Position numbers and translations under genes: made by a program. From Merdimonas sp963929015 (GTDB taxonomy: Bacteria > Bacillota > Clostridia > Lachnospirales > Lachnospiraceae): 64,000 bases of DNA. Where the stretch lies: contig NZ_CAWVHE010000008.1 of assembly GCF_963929015.1 (NCBI RefSeq), positions 6,892-70,891 of the forward strand, given 5' to 3'. The notes beneath the pieces are model-generated. The model made no database searches, was not told the origin of the DNA, and was given only the letters and a program-made list of their open reading frames with translations. Below, in pieces: positions 54,026-63,782 of this stretch; the first letter of the stretch is position 1, and each line of letters opens with the position of its first letter.

Positions 54026-55606
54026 CTAATCTTCTATTGTAAGTTCCATGTGGATCAGCTTCTCAATATCCACAAAGCTGTCCTCAAACCTTCCGCCGCT
54101 CTCCAGCGCGCGGACTTCCACCTCTACCTGTCTGCCGATCTTTTCTTCGATCAGTCTGCGGATCTCTTCCTTGTGTTCCGGACTTCCCAGCACCCCGCCG
54201 CTTAAATCGTCCGGCGCAACGATCAGAAGTGTATTTCCATCGCCGGCGCTAAGTCTTGCCTTTTTCAGATAGGTGCGGAGCATAGGCGAAGCGTCTCCCA
54301 GAATACTTCGGAAGTCCCGGGCCACCGCCTGAATGTCCGCGTTCAGCGCTTTGGGAAGCTGGCGCGTCGTCTCTTCCTTCCCGGTCTTTTCTTCATCCGC
54401 TGTTTCTTCTGCCAGTCCGGATCTTGCAGCTCCCGCGCCCCCTGACACAACTCCGTCTTCCAGCTGTTTTTCCAGAAAACGGACCCTGTCTTCCAGGGCG
54501 TCTCTGGTCTGTTCCATGGCAGGCCGGCACAGCCGTATCAGCGTCACCTCCAGAAGAACCCGCTTCTGGGTGGAATAGCGGAGCTGGTTTGTAAGATCCG
54601 AAAACACCCGGATATACCGGATCAGCGTCTCTGTCCCGATCATCTGCGCCTCTTCTTTCAGCTGCTCAAGATTCTCCGTGGATACGTCCAGCACATCCTC
54701 CATGTCATCCGAACATTTTACCAGAAGAAGATTCCTAAGATACCAGGTAAAATCCGCCGCAAGCTGTGACAGCTCCCTGCCTCCCATTACCAGCTCGTCT
54801 ACCGTTTCAACCACCCGGGATACGTCCATAGCTATGATTTCCCGCAGCAGACGGCTGAACACATCCGTGTCCACTGCTCCCAGGATCTCCAGCACATGAT
54901 CATAGGTGAGCCGCTGTCCGATATAAAAAGCCGCGCACTGATCCAGAAGACTTAGCCCGTCGCGCATAGAGCCGTCCGCTGCCCTGGCAATATAGCGCAC
55001 CGCTTTTTCTTCTACTTCCCAGCCTTCCCTATCGATCAGCTCCCGCAGTCTTGCGGCGATCGTGTCGATCGAAATCCTCTTAAAATCATACCTCTGGCAC
55101 CGGCTTAAAATGGTCACTGGGATCTTGTTGGCCTCTGTGGTTGCCAGAATAAAGATCACATATTCCGGCGGTTCCTCAAGCGTCTTCAAAAGCGCGTTAA
55201 AAGCTCCGATGGACAGCATATGAACCTCGTCGATGATGTAGACCTTGTACCTGCCTTCTGCCGGCCGATAGGCTACTTCTTCGCGGATTTCCCGGATGTT
55301 GTCCACACCGTTGTTGGAGGCTGCGTCAATCTCGATCACATTCATGGAATTTCCTGCGGCAATGGACCGGCACATGGCACATTCCCCGCAGGGGCTTCCG
55401 TCTATGGGATGCTCGCAGTTTACCGCTTTTGCAAAGATCTTGGCCACCGTAGTCTTCCCGGTGCCTCTGGTCCCGCAAAACAGATACGCGTGACCGATCC
55501 TCCCGGCGGATATCTGATTTTTCAGAGTTGTGACGATCGCGTCCTGACCCTTTACATCGTCAAATTCACCGGGACGAAACTTCCGGTATAACGCCATATA
55601 TGACAT
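54026..55606 (-). CDS. dnaX: DNA polymerase III subunit gamma/tau
   Basis: The 526-residue clamp-loader ATPase. YRKFRPGEFDDVKGQ start, Walker A GTRGTGKTT, zinc module with CGECAMC, DEVHMLS Walker B, and the SRC sensor in LSRCQRYDFKRI. The C-terminal third (about 380-526) is the tau-type tail. I see no clear A6G-type slippery site, so only the long form is expected. First gene of dnaX-ybaB-recR, directly behind pfkA. Confidence 0.96.
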   Translation of the reverse strand: MSYMALYRKFRPGEFDDVKGQDAIVTTLKNQISAGRIGHAYLFCGTRGTGKTTVAKIFAKAVNCEHPIDGSPCGECAMCRSIAAGNSMNVIEIDAASNNGVDNIREIREEVAYRPAEGRYKVYIIDEVHMLSIGAFNALLKTLEEPPEYVIFILATTEANKIPVTILSRCQRYDFKRISIDTIAARLRELIDREGWEVEEKAVRYIARAADGSMRDGLSLLDQCAAFYIGQRLTYDHVLEILGAVDTDVFSRLLREIIAMDVSRVVETVDELVMGGRELSQLAADFTWYLRNLLLVKCSDDMEDVLDVSTENLEQLKEEAQMIGTETLIRYIRVFSDLTNQLRYSTQKRVLLEVTLIRLCRPAMEQTRDALEDRVRFLEKQLEDGVVSGGAGAARSGLAEETADEEKTGKEETTRQLPKALNADIQAVARDFRSILGDASPMLRTYLKKARLSAGDGNTLLIVAPDDLSGGVLGSPEHKEEIRRLIEEKIGRQVEVEVRALESGGRFEDSFVDIEKLIHMELTIED

Positions 55607-55650
55607 GTCTTACACTTCCTGTCTGCTTCCATTTTTATTTCTTTTGTCAT

Positions 55651-56739
55651 TTATTTATTGCTTTGCTTGTCTCCAAAACTGATCCCTGTCATTCTGGCTT
55701 CTTTGATAATGTCAGAATCCGGATCCACATACTTAAGCTTTCCTGCAACTTCTGCCAGCGGTACTCTTACGATGCTGCCGTTTTTCAGACCCATCATTTT
55801 GCCGAAGTCTCCGTCAAGGATTGCTTCTGCCGCAGCAGCGCCCAGACGGGTAGAAAGAACTCTGTCGTAAGGACAGGGAGATCCGCCTCTTTGCATATGG
55901 CCCGGCACCGTGATCCGCACCTCCTGATCGGTGCGCTTCTGGATCCGCTCTGCCACTTCATACGCTACGGAAGGATAATTTTTCTTTTCCTGCTTTTCTT
56001 TCAATTCTTTTTTGGACAACTTCGCATCCTTTTTGGAAATAGCCCCCTCGGCAACCGCAATAATGGTGAAGCGCTTGCCTGCGGCTTTTCTCTTATTGAT
56101 CGCGTCTACGACCACGTCCGTATCGTAGGGGATCTCCGGCAGAAGGATGATATCCGCGCCTCCGGCGATGCCGGCATGCAGCGTCACCCAGCCTACTTTA
56201 TGCCCCATGACTTCAATAATAAATACCCGGCTGTGGGATGTGGCGGTAGTATGGATCTTGTCAATGGTATCCGTAGCGATATCCACTGCGCTCTGAAAGC
56301 CAAATGTCATATCTGTTCCCCACAGATCGTTGTCAATGGTCTTTGGAAGGGTGATGATGTTCAGCCCTTCTTCCCTTAACATATTCGCTGTTTTATGGGT
56401 TCCGTTGCCGCCCAGGATCACCAGACAGTCCAGATTGAGTTTATGGTAAGTGTGCTTCATGGCCTCTACCTTGTCCAGCCCGTTCTCATCCGGCACCCTC
56501 ATCAGCTTAAACGGCTGCCTGGAAGTACCCAGAATGGTCCCTCCCACAGTCAGGATCCCGGAGAAGTCTCTGGAAGTCAGCATTTTAAAATTAGAATAAA
56601 TCAACCCCTTGTATCCTTCCTGAAACCCATAGATCTCTACATCATCTCTCTTTGCACAGATTCCCTTTACAACTCCGCGCATTGCCGCGTTCAGCGCCTG
56701 GCAATCGCCTCCGCTTGTAAGCATTCCGATTCTTAACAT
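55651..56739 (-). CDS. pfkA: 6-phosphofructokinase (group III type)
   Basis: A 362-residue phosphofructokinase. GMLTSGGDCQALNAAM start, GGNGTHKTA (110-118) at the phosphoryl-donor site, and PKTIDNDLWGTD (132-143) with the catalytic aspartate. The glycine in GGNGT argues for ATP; pyrophosphate enzymes have aspartate there. The lysine in PKTIDND is typical of pyrophosphate and mixed group III enzymes. Asn111 stands where most ATP enzymes have a magnesium-binding aspartate. Donor preference should be taken as ATP but not certain. It has its own promoter. Confidence 0.93.
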   Translation of the reverse strand: MLRIGMLTSGGDCQALNAAMRGVVKGICAKRDDVEIYGFQEGYKGLIYSNFKMLTSRDFSGILTVGGTILGTSRQPFKLMRVPDENGLDKVEAMKHTYHKLNLDCLVILGGNGTHKTANMLREEGLNIITLPKTIDNDLWGTDMTFGFQSAVDIATDTIDKIHTTATSHSRVFIIEVMGHKVGWVTLHAGIAGGADIILLPEIPYDTDVVVDAINKRKAAGKRFTIIAVAEGAISKKDAKLSKKELKEKQEKKNYPSVAYEVAERIQKRTDQEVRITVPGHMQRGGSPCPYDRVLSTRLGAAAAEAILDGDFGKMMGLKNGSIVRVPLAEVAGKLKYVDPDSDIIKEARMTGISFGDKQSNK

Positions 56740-56837
56740 ACGCCCACTCCTTTCTGATCTTTGTCTTGTCTACTTTTGACTATTTCAAAGCATTTCCTGT
56801 GTCTTCTGACTGCAGTGCATACTTCTGCATTATGAAA

Positions 56838-56866
56838 ATTATACCCTATTTTGGGAAAGGGTACAA
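56838..56866 (-). promoter_or_regulatory. Promoter of pfkA
   Basis: On the minus strand TTGTAC, a 17-bp spacer and perfect TATAAT; about 100 bp of leader before the start codon. Confidence 0.7.
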
Positions 56867-56892
56867 TGGGGAATTCCCGAAGTTGACAAATG

Positions 56893-56901
56893 TGTTATAC
56901 T
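56893..56901 (+). promoter_or_regulatory. Extended -10 of map
   Basis: TGTTATACT fits TG-n-TATAAT with one change, about 48 bp before the map start. A TTGACA at 56883 is too close to act as its -35. Confidence 0.45.
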
Positions 56902-56949
56902 AGAAACAGCGCAAAGTAAAAACATTATTTTAAGAAAGCAGGTAGTCAA

Positions 56950-57759
56950 GTGGATAATCTGGATATAAAACTATGGTCCCTGGCCGCCAGAGGCCAGATC
57001 GTTCCGGACCGCTCTCTTCTAAAGACCGATGAGCAGATCCGGGCCATCAAAAAAAGCGCGGCGCTGAATACCGCCGTACTGGATCATGTGGCCACCCACA
57101 TCCGTCCAGGCATGAGTACTGCCAGGATCGACCAGCTGGTCTATGATTTCACCGTAAGCCACGGCGGCATTCCCGCCCCTCTGAATTACGAAGGATTCCC
57201 AAAAAGCGTCTGCACTTCCGTCAACGATGTGATCTGTCACGGGATCCCTGATGAAAACGAGATCCTTCAGGAGGGAGATATTGTCAACGTAGATGTTTCC
57301 ACCATTCTGGACGGCTATTATTCTGACGCTTCCCGTATGTTTCTGATCGGAGAAGTATCTCCCCGGGCCAGAAAACTGGTAGACGTCACAAAAGAATGTG
57401 TAGAGCGCGGACTGAAAGCCGCAAAACCCTGGGGACATTTAGGCGATATTGCCTGGGCTATCAACTCTCACGCAAGGAAAAACGGCTATTCCGTCGTAGA
57501 AGACATCGGCGGCCATGGCATCGGCCTGGAGTTTCATGAAGATCCTTTTGTAAGTTATGTCACTCCCAAAGGCACAGAAATGGTACTGGTCCCAGGCATG
57601 ATGTTCACCATAGAACCCATGATCAACGAAGGCGGCCCCGAATTCTTCATTGACGAAGACAACGGCTGGACTGTCTACACCGAAGACGGCGGCCTGTCCG
57701 CACAGATCGAATATATGGTCCTGATCACCGACACAGGCGTCGAAGTCCTGACAAAATAA
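56950..57759 (+). CDS. map: Methionine aminopeptidase, type I
   Basis: A 269-residue metallo-aminopeptidase that removes the initiator methionine. An N-terminal extension of about 30 residues precedes the core. Metal ligands appear in order: NVDVSTILDGYYSDASRMF (two Asp), GGHGIGLEFHEDP (His), MFTIEPM (Glu) and AQIEYMV (Glu). It starts with GTG after a weak AGCAGGT site. Followed by the GGTACAGGG doublet and a strong terminator. There is no secY or infA context, so it may be a second copy rather than the ribosomal-operon one. Confidence 0.94.
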   Translation: MDNLDIKLWSLAARGQIVPDRSLLKTDEQIRAIKKSAALNTAVLDHVATHIRPGMSTARIDQLVYDFTVSHGGIPAPLNYEGFPKSVCTSVNDVICHGIPDENEILQEGDIVNVDVSTILDGYYSDASRMFLIGEVSPRARKLVDVTKECVERGLKAAKPWGHLGDIAWAINSHARKNGYSVVEDIGGHGIGLEFHEDPFVSYVTPKGTEMVLVPGMMFTIEPMINEGGPEFFIDEDNGWTVYTEDGGLSAQIEYMVLITDTGVEVLTK

Positions 57760-57762
57760 TCG

Positions 57763-57799
57763 GGTACAGGGCAAAATGCAAAAAGGTACAGGGTAAAAC
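57763..57799 (+). repeat. GGTACAGGGTAAAA doublet, copy 2
   Basis: GGTACAGGGCAAAA and GGTACAGGGTAAAA separated by TGCAAAAA, starting 4 bases behind the map stop codon and read in the map sense. It matches the element at 1-38 closely. Confidence 0.65.
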
Positions 57800-57801
57800 G
57801 C

Positions 57802-57844
57802 AATTTGGGACGTAGACCTTTGCAAAAGGTCTACGTCCCAAATT
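57802..57844. terminator. Bidirectional terminator between map and GH13 gene
   Basis: A perfect 20-bp stem (AATTTGGGACGTAGACCTTT and complement) with GCA loop. It touches the stop codon of the minus-strand GH13 gene. The AAATT ends provide short T-tracts in each direction. Confidence 0.85.
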
Positions 57845-59888
57845 AGTCTTCCCGCACGGCGATCAATACCAGCGCTGAATGTGCGCCCATATTTACCACT
57901 ACTTCTCCGTCACGGATCAGATATTCTTCAAATTCGGTTGTGTACCCTTCATGGTAAGAATACATCAGCCGCTCCATCCGGCCTTTTACAGGCACTTCTG
58001 CCCTCCAGGCGGGCACGGTCACCTCTGTCAGTTCATCTCTGTTATTGATGATAACGATGATCTGTTCTCCTTTTCGGAATCTTCCATAAGACAAAAGATT
58101 CTCATCCCAAAAGAGCATCTGCAGGGAACCGGTCCGAAGAGAGCGGTATTCTTTGTGGATCCGCACCATCTCCCTGTGAAATGCAATCAGTTCCTGATCT
58201 TCATGTCCCCAGGGATAGGTTCTGCGGTTGTCCGGATCGGTAAATCCGCACAGGCCCGCTTCATCTCCATAATAGATCGTGGGCGCGCCCACCCAGGTCA
58301 TCTGCATAACAACTGCTTCCCGCATGACCGCAAGATTCACATACTCTTCCGCCGCCTTGTGCCCAAGGGTGTCTACCCTTCCCACCATGTGATTGGTCCG
58401 TGTCAGGAATCTGGAATGATCATGATTGGACAATTCATTCATAGCCACCTGCAGGGACGGCGTCAGCATATTGGACATATGATGGGACATGGAACTGACA
58501 AAATTATCCGCATTTCCGAACAATTCTCCCCGAACCTCATCACTGTGCTTCTCCATCCCGGTCAGGAACCAGGTTACCGGCTCCATAAATGCGTCATAGT
58601 TCATCACCGAATCCCACTCATCTCCCCGAAGCCACGGGCTTGGATCCCCATAGTGCTCCGCCAGGATCAAAGCATTGGGATTGGCTTTTTTTACCACTGT
58701 CCGGAACTTTTTCCAAAACTGGTGATTATATTCACTGCTGCGCCCGAGATCTGCAGCCACATCCAGTCTCCATCCGTCCACATTATAAGGCGGAGAAACC
58801 CATTTCTTTCCAATGGAAAGAATATAGTTTTCCAGCTTTTGTGATTCTTCGTAATTTAGCTTAGGCAGAGTGTCGTGCCCCCACCAGCCGTCGTAATCTT
58901 TGTTATAGGGCCAGTCACTGTCATCTTCCTTAAAAAACCGAAAATAACTGCGGTACGGACTGTCTTTGGAGATATAGGCCCCGGGGAAATACTCTTCCCT
59001 GCCTTCATAGATCCGCTCCCGGTCCATCCATTTATTAAAGGAACCACAGTGATTAAACACCCCGTCCAGAATGATCTTCATTCCCCGCCTGTGCAATTCT
59101 TCCACCAGCCGGATAAACAACTGGTTGCTGGCCTCCAGATTCTTCAGATCTGCAACCCGCTTCTGATATCTGGTGGCCTGGCTGTTATCCGTTATGCCTT
59201 CCGGCAGGAGATCTCCGCCATCCCGGACAATCACCCCGAAATGCGGATCAATATAGTCATAATCCTGAATATCATACTTGTGATTCGAGGGAGAAACAAA
59301 CAACGGATTAAAGTACAACACTTCTACCCCAAGTTCCTGCAGATAATCCAGCTTGTCGATCACCCCCTGAAGATCTCCGCCATAAAACTCCCGGACGCCC
59401 ATCGTCTCCGGATATTTCATCCAGTCCGTCACACGGCTGCTGTAACCGCCGATATAATAATATTCCCTGGTTTCCACATCATTGAACGGATCCCCGTTGT
59501 AAAACCGGTCCGTGTAAATCTGATACATCACTGCGCCTTTCGCCCAGTCAGGCGTGGAAAATCCAGGCACAACCTCAAAATCATAATACTCCTCAATCTC
59601 CAGAGAAACGCCGCAGCGGTTATAATAACAAACCTCATCCTGATCCTGTATCATAAAATAATACCGGAAAGGCTCCTCACCCACGTCCCGGCGGATCGCA
59701 TAAAAATCAAATCCCCGCTCTGTACATTCCTTTTCCATCTCAGAAGCGCCGTCTTTTCCCACCAGAAAAACACGTACCGAATCATTCTCTGCAGTCCGAA
59801 ACCGAAAAGTTACCCTGCTGTTTATCTCCGGCTCTGCGGGGATCACATAACTCTCCGTCCCGTCACAAAATAATGCCGCCTGATTCAT
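57843..59888 (-). CDS. GH13 neopullulanase/maltogenic amylase-type enzyme
   Basis: A 681-residue alpha-glucan hydrolase with an N-terminal CBM34-like domain (about 1-115) and GH13 barrel. YQIYTDRFYNGDP, the calcium/His region DGVFNHCG, DGWRLDVAADLG (nucleophile), ALILAEHYGDP (acid/base) and SNHDHSRF complete the active site. No signal peptide, so it degrades imported maltodextrins, cyclodextrins or pullulan fragments, or intracellular glycogen. The start is set at ATG 59888 (NQAALFCDG), since the ATG at 59930 lies inside ftsH without a ribosome site. Confidence 0.93.
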   Translation of the reverse strand: MNQAALFCDGTESYVIPAEPEINSRVTFRFRTAENDSVRVFLVGKDGASEMEKECTERGFDFYAIRRDVGEEPFRYYFMIQDQDEVCYYNRCGVSLEIEEYYDFEVVPGFSTPDWAKGAVMYQIYTDRFYNGDPFNDVETREYYYIGGYSSRVTDWMKYPETMGVREFYGGDLQGVIDKLDYLQELGVEVLYFNPLFVSPSNHKYDIQDYDYIDPHFGVIVRDGGDLLPEGITDNSQATRYQKRVADLKNLEASNQLFIRLVEELHRRGMKIILDGVFNHCGSFNKWMDRERIYEGREEYFPGAYISKDSPYRSYFRFFKEDDSDWPYNKDYDGWWGHDTLPKLNYEESQKLENYILSIGKKWVSPPYNVDGWRLDVAADLGRSSEYNHQFWKKFRTVVKKANPNALILAEHYGDPSPWLRGDEWDSVMNYDAFMEPVTWFLTGMEKHSDEVRGELFGNADNFVSSMSHHMSNMLTPSLQVAMNELSNHDHSRFLTRTNHMVGRVDTLGHKAAEEYVNLAVMREAVVMQMTWVGAPTIYYGDEAGLCGFTDPDNRRTYPWGHEDQELIAFHREMVRIHKEYRSLRTGSLQMLFWDENLLSYGRFRKGEQIIVIINNRDELTEVTVPAWRAEVPVKGRMERLMYSYHEGYTTEFEEYLIRDGEVVVNMGAHSALVLIAVRED

Positions 59889-59904
59889 ATAGCATTCCGC
59901 CTCT

Positions 59905-61770
59905 CTAACTGATGCCCGTTCCTTCTTCATCTACAGGCTTTTCTTCAAATAATGCTTCAAACTCTTCCCTGGAAATCTTCTCCTTTTCCAGCAAAAGATC
60001 TGCACAGGCATGAAGCACACTGTCATATTCCCGGATGATGCTTCTGGCCTTTTCATAACACTCGTCAATGATTCTTTTTACCTCACTGTCGATCGTTGTT
60101 GCCACATGCTCTCCATAGCGCCTGGACGCATGCGCCAGGTCGCGGCCGATAAACACCTCGTCGCTGTCGTCGTCATAGTTGATAAGGCCTACCGTCTCTG
60201 ACATGCCAAACCGGGTCACCATGGCTTTTGCAAGGCTGGTGGCCTGTTTGATATCCTGGGACGCTCCGGTGGTAATATCATCCAGAACCTCTTCTTCCGC
60301 CACACGGCCGCCCAGAGCAACCGTAATATCCTGAAGCATCTTACCTCTGGTATTAAACATATCGTCATTTTCCGGCAAAGGCATCGTATACCCGCCGGCT
60401 CCGCCAGTAGGTATGATAGACACACTGTATACCGGTCCCACATCCGGCAGTACATGGAAGAGAATGGCGTGTCCCGCCTCATGAAAAGCAGTGATCCGCT
60501 TCTCTTTCTCCGAGATTACGCGGCTCTTCTTCTCCGCGCCGATCCCCACCTTCACAAACGCCTTCCGGATATCTTCCTGTCTTAAAAATACCCGGTTCTC
60601 CTTGGCCGCCAGGATCGCCGCCTCATTCAGAAGGTTCTCAAGATCTGCGCCTGTAAATCCGGCGGTAGTCTGTGCGATCTGCTTTAAATCCACCTCTTCG
60701 CTTAAGGGTTTTCCTTTGGCATGTACCCGGAGGATCTCCTCCCGGCCCTGCACATCCGGACGCCCGACCATCACCTTCCGGTCGAAACGCCCCGGTCTTA
60801 AGATGGCCGGATCCAGGATATCCACCCGGTTGGTTGCCGCCATCACAATGATGCCTTCATTGACGCCAAAGCCGTCCATCTCCACCAGCAGCTGGTTCAG
60901 TGTCTGCTCCCGCTCGTCATGGCCGCCGCCCATACCGGTTCCCCGTCGTCTTGCGACCGCATCGATCTCATCAATAAAAATAATACAGGGCGCATGACGC
61001 TTTGCCTCGTCAAACAGATCCCGGACTCTGGAAGCTCCCACACCGACAAACATTTCTACAAAATCCGAACCGGAAATTGTAAAAAACGGCACGCCTGCCT
61101 CTCCTGCCACCGCTTTTGCAAGCAGGGTCTTTCCGGTTCCCGGCGGTCCCACCAGAAGTACTCCCTTTGGAATACGGGCGCCCACCTGAATATATTTTTT
61201 CGGCGCTTTTAAGAAATCTACGATCTCCTCCAGCTCTTCCTTTTCTTCCTGAAGCCCGGCAACCTCCGCAAATGTGATCTTCCGGTCGCTGTCTGTACTC
61301 ATCCGGGCACGGCTCTTGCCAAAACTCATCGCCTTGGCTCCTGCTCCGCCGCTCTGACGATTCATCAGCGCAAAGATCAAAAATACGCCGCCCAGCATCA
61401 GAAGCGTGGGCAAAAGCGTGGTCGCAAGCCAGTTATCCTGCGGAACGTCCGGCATCTCGTAATCGATCTTGTGCTCCTTCAGATACTGCTGGATCTCATT
61501 CACATCCGAAACATAATAGTACTTAACCAGGTCTCCCTGTGCGTCTTCTTCTTTCAGCTCAATCTCCACTCTTCCGGTGGGCACGCTCTTATTCTGCCGC
61601 ACCGTTACATCCGCCACATCCTCGCTTTCTACCAGATCCTGAAACTGCTCCCAGCTAAGTTCCCTGTCTCTTTCTTCAAAACGGCTTGTATACCAGAGCG
61701 CCACAAACATACCCATGGCAATGACAAGCAGCGTAACGCCCCCAAATCCTCTCGTTTTCTTATTATTCAA
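59905..61770 (-). CDS. ftsH: ATP-dependent zinc metalloprotease FtsH
   Basis: A 621-residue membrane AAA protease that removes misfolded membrane proteins and regulators. Two transmembrane helices (about 8-27 and 116-137) flank a small extracytoplasmic domain; then Walker A GPPGTGKT (208-215), Walker B CIIFIDEIDA, the pore motif FVEMFVGVGA and the zinc site HEAGH. Start follows the hpt stop by 18 bp. The tilS-hpt-ftsH order is the conserved Firmicute one. Confidence 0.97.
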   Translation of the reverse strand: MNNKKTRGFGGVTLLVIAMGMFVALWYTSRFEERDRELSWEQFQDLVESEDVADVTVRQNKSVPTGRVEIELKEEDAQGDLVKYYYVSDVNEIQQYLKEHKIDYEMPDVPQDNWLATTLLPTLLMLGGVFLIFALMNRQSGGAGAKAMSFGKSRARMSTDSDRKITFAEVAGLQEEKEELEEIVDFLKAPKKYIQVGARIPKGVLLVGPPGTGKTLLAKAVAGEAGVPFFTISGSDFVEMFVGVGASRVRDLFDEAKRHAPCIIFIDEIDAVARRRGTGMGGGHDEREQTLNQLLVEMDGFGVNEGIIVMAATNRVDILDPAILRPGRFDRKVMVGRPDVQGREEILRVHAKGKPLSEEVDLKQIAQTTAGFTGADLENLLNEAAILAAKENRVFLRQEDIRKAFVKVGIGAEKKSRVISEKEKRITAFHEAGHAILFHVLPDVGPVYSVSIIPTGGAGGYTMPLPENDDMFNTRGKMLQDITVALGGRVAEEEVLDDITTGASQDIKQATSLAKAMVTRFGMSETVGLINYDDDSDEVFIGRDLAHASRRYGEHVATTIDSEVKRIIDECYEKARSIIREYDSVLHACADLLLEKEKISREEFEALFEEKPVDEEGTGIS

Positions 61771-61788
61771 TGTTTTGCAGGCCCCTTT

Positions 61789-62316
61789 CTAATCTTCAAA
61801 CTCCACCACACCGATATAAGGCAGATTTCTGTACTTCTGAGCATAATCCAGCCCATACCCCACAACAAATTCATCGGGGATCTCAAATCCGACATAGTCC
61901 ACTTCCACATCCCGCACCCTCCGGTCCGGCTTATCAAGAAGGGTACAGATCCGCATGCTGGCCGGATGTCTCTTCTTCAGGATCTCCAGCAGATAAAACA
62001 AGGTCCTGCCGGAATCGATGATATCTTCCACCACCAGAACGTCTTTGCCTTCCAGCGGCTCATCCAGATCCTTGACGATCCGCACAACTCCGCTGGAGGA
62101 CGTTCCGTCCCCGTAGCTGCTTACACTCATAAAATCCATGGAAACAGGCACACTGATCCTCTTTGCCAGCTCGCACATAAAAAATACGCCGCCCTTCAGC
62201 ACACAGATCAGATGCACCTGTCTGCCCGCGTAATCCTCACTGATCTTTTTCCCGATCTCTTCAATCCTCTTTGCCACTTCATCTTCCGGAACCAACACTT
62301 TGATCTTTTCCGCCAT
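61789..62316 (-). CDS. hpt: Hypoxanthine phosphoribosyltransferase
   Basis: A 175-residue purine salvage enzyme making IMP (and GMP) from base and PRPP. The PRPP motif is VLVVEDIIDSGRTL, with LICVLKGGVFFMCEL earlier and KPDRRVRDVEVDYVGFEIPDE-like end (flexible loop SVSSYGDGT in between). Overlaps the end of tilS by 38 bp. Confidence 0.96.
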   Translation of the reverse strand: MAEKIKVLVPEDEVAKRIEEIGKKISEDYAGRQVHLICVLKGGVFFMCELAKRISVPVSMDFMSVSSYGDGTSSSGVVRIVKDLDEPLEGKDVLVVEDIIDSGRTLFYLLEILKKRHPASMRICTLLDKPDRRVRDVEVDYVGFEIPDEFVVGYGLDYAQKYRNLPYIGVVEFED

Positions 62317-63670
62317 CTTTTTCTCCTCCGTAATATTCTATTTCCAGGATACGCGTTGTCCTGTCTGTAATCTGATATCTTTGATTCTGCCGGTATCCCA
62401 CGACCCACAGGATCTCCGGTCCGTCGGCTGCAAGCCAGATCCGTTCCCTTTCCTCCCGGGGGATTTTTTCATTGATAAAATACTGTTTTAGCTTCTGTGT
62501 ATTCCCCTGCCGGTCGATGGTCAGATAATCGCCCGGTTCCCGATGCCTGAATTTAACAGTACTCTTAATTATATCATAGTCAAACCACTTCGTGTAGGGG
62601 GTAACTGGAAAACTTATCCCTTCCTTTTTCCGTTCAAAGACCCGGCTGCGAAAAGCAGGCGCTTCGTCTGCCCTCTCCTTCCCGGCCTCCGTCCGGCGCT
62701 GCCGGGACAAAAAAATACCTTCGTAGCGCCTCTCTGCCTTTAGCTCTCCCGGCAGATCCAGTCTTTTGCCGGTCTGCTTTCCCATCAGTTCCTCCAGGAG
62801 ACGGATGTGGGCAGTCTCCACATCCTTCCTCCGCCCCTCTGCAAGGCAGAGCGCCTCCATCAGCACATAGGACTGCAGCGCCTCCGGGATCTTCTGAAAT
62901 GCCTCTTCCAGAATCACAAGCCCGTCTTTTTCCCACCGGCTGCATCCTGCCAGAAAACGTTCCGCCTCCCATCCAAGATACTCCGACAATTTCTGCATTT
63001 CCTCCATCGTCCTGGCCATATGCCGGACAGCCTGACTGTTGATCTCTTCTTCCAGATAGGGGATCACCCTTCTGCGGATCTTATTTCTGGCGTACGCTTC
63101 CTCCAGATTGGTTTCATCGGTACAATAAGAGAATTCCCGTTTTTTCAGATATGATTCAATCTCCTGCTTGCGAAATAAAAGCAGCGGCCGGATATATCTT
63201 CCTTCTCTGGGCAAGATTCCGCGAAGCCCCCGGATCTGACAACCTCTGCAAAGATTCAAAAGCAAGGTTTCCGCCTGGTCATCCTGGTGATGGGCAAGAG
63301 CGATCCGGGCGTCCTTCCACTCCTCTCCTGCCATGGCAAAGCACTGGCGCCGCACCTCCCGGCCCGCTTCTTCCAGAGACAGTCTGTGCAGACGCGCATA
63401 GCCTGGCACATCTTCACGGAACACCCGAAGCTCCACCTTCCATTTCCGGCAAAGTTCCCTGACAAAAGCCTCGTCCTCATCCGCAGCCTTACCCCGGATC
63501 CCGTGATGAACGTGAACCGCCAGAAGCGAGAGTTCCCATTCTTCTTTTAATTTCAAAAGCATAAGAAGAAGGCATACGGAATCCGGTCCTCCCGATACGC
63601 CTGCGATCACCTTATCCTGTTTTTCCAGCATGTGATGCTCCTGCACATATGCCTTCATTCTGTCATACAT
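62279..63670 (-). CDS. tilS: tRNA(Ile)-lysidine synthetase
   Basis: A 463-residue enzyme that converts C34 of tRNA-Ile(CAT) to lysidine so that it reads AUA. N-terminal PP-loop VIAGVSGGPDSVCLLL (ATP pyrophosphatase), AVHVHHGIRG, LAHHQDDQAETLLLNLCRG, then the C-terminal substrate-binding domain. Essential in most bacteria. Promoter at 63728-63756. Confidence 0.95.
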   Translation of the reverse strand: MYDRMKAYVQEHHMLEKQDKVIAGVSGGPDSVCLLLMLLKLKEEWELSLLAVHVHHGIRGKAADEDEAFVRELCRKWKVELRVFREDVPGYARLHRLSLEEAGREVRRQCFAMAGEEWKDARIALAHHQDDQAETLLLNLCRGCQIRGLRGILPREGRYIRPLLLFRKQEIESYLKKREFSYCTDETNLEEAYARNKIRRRVIPYLEEEINSQAVRHMARTMEEMQKLSEYLGWEAERFLAGCSRWEKDGLVILEEAFQKIPEALQSYVLMEALCLAEGRRKDVETAHIRLLEELMGKQTGKRLDLPGELKAERRYEGIFLSRQRRTEAGKERADEAPAFRSRVFERKKEGISFPVTPYTKWFDYDIIKSTVKFRHREPGDYLTIDRQGNTQKLKQYFINEKIPREERERIWLAADGPEILWVVGYRQNQRYQITDRTTRILEIEYYGGEKDGGKDQSVGSGR

Positions 63671-63727
63671 AGGGCCAGCACCTTCCCGACTTCCCGCATG
63701 TCTTTCTCTGCGCTGTCATCTCTTTTT

Positions 63728-63756
63728 ACTATATAAAAAAATACCGGGAATTGCAA
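63728..63756 (-). promoter_or_regulatory. Promoter of the tilS-hpt-ftsH operon
   Basis: On the minus strand TTGCAA, a 17-bp spacer and TATAGT, about 60 bp upstream of the tilS start. Confidence 0.65.
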
Positions 63757-63782
63757 GTTCTCCTGCCGTCTGCCGCTTCCCG

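Noticed and set aside
56883..56888. TTGACA as -35 of map
   Set aside because: Only about 7 bases separate it from the TATACT; the spacing does not allow a normal promoter, so an extended -10 is preferred.
58875..59873. 332-residue plus-strand frame
   Set aside because: Antisense of the GH13 gene; no start signal or recognisable domain.
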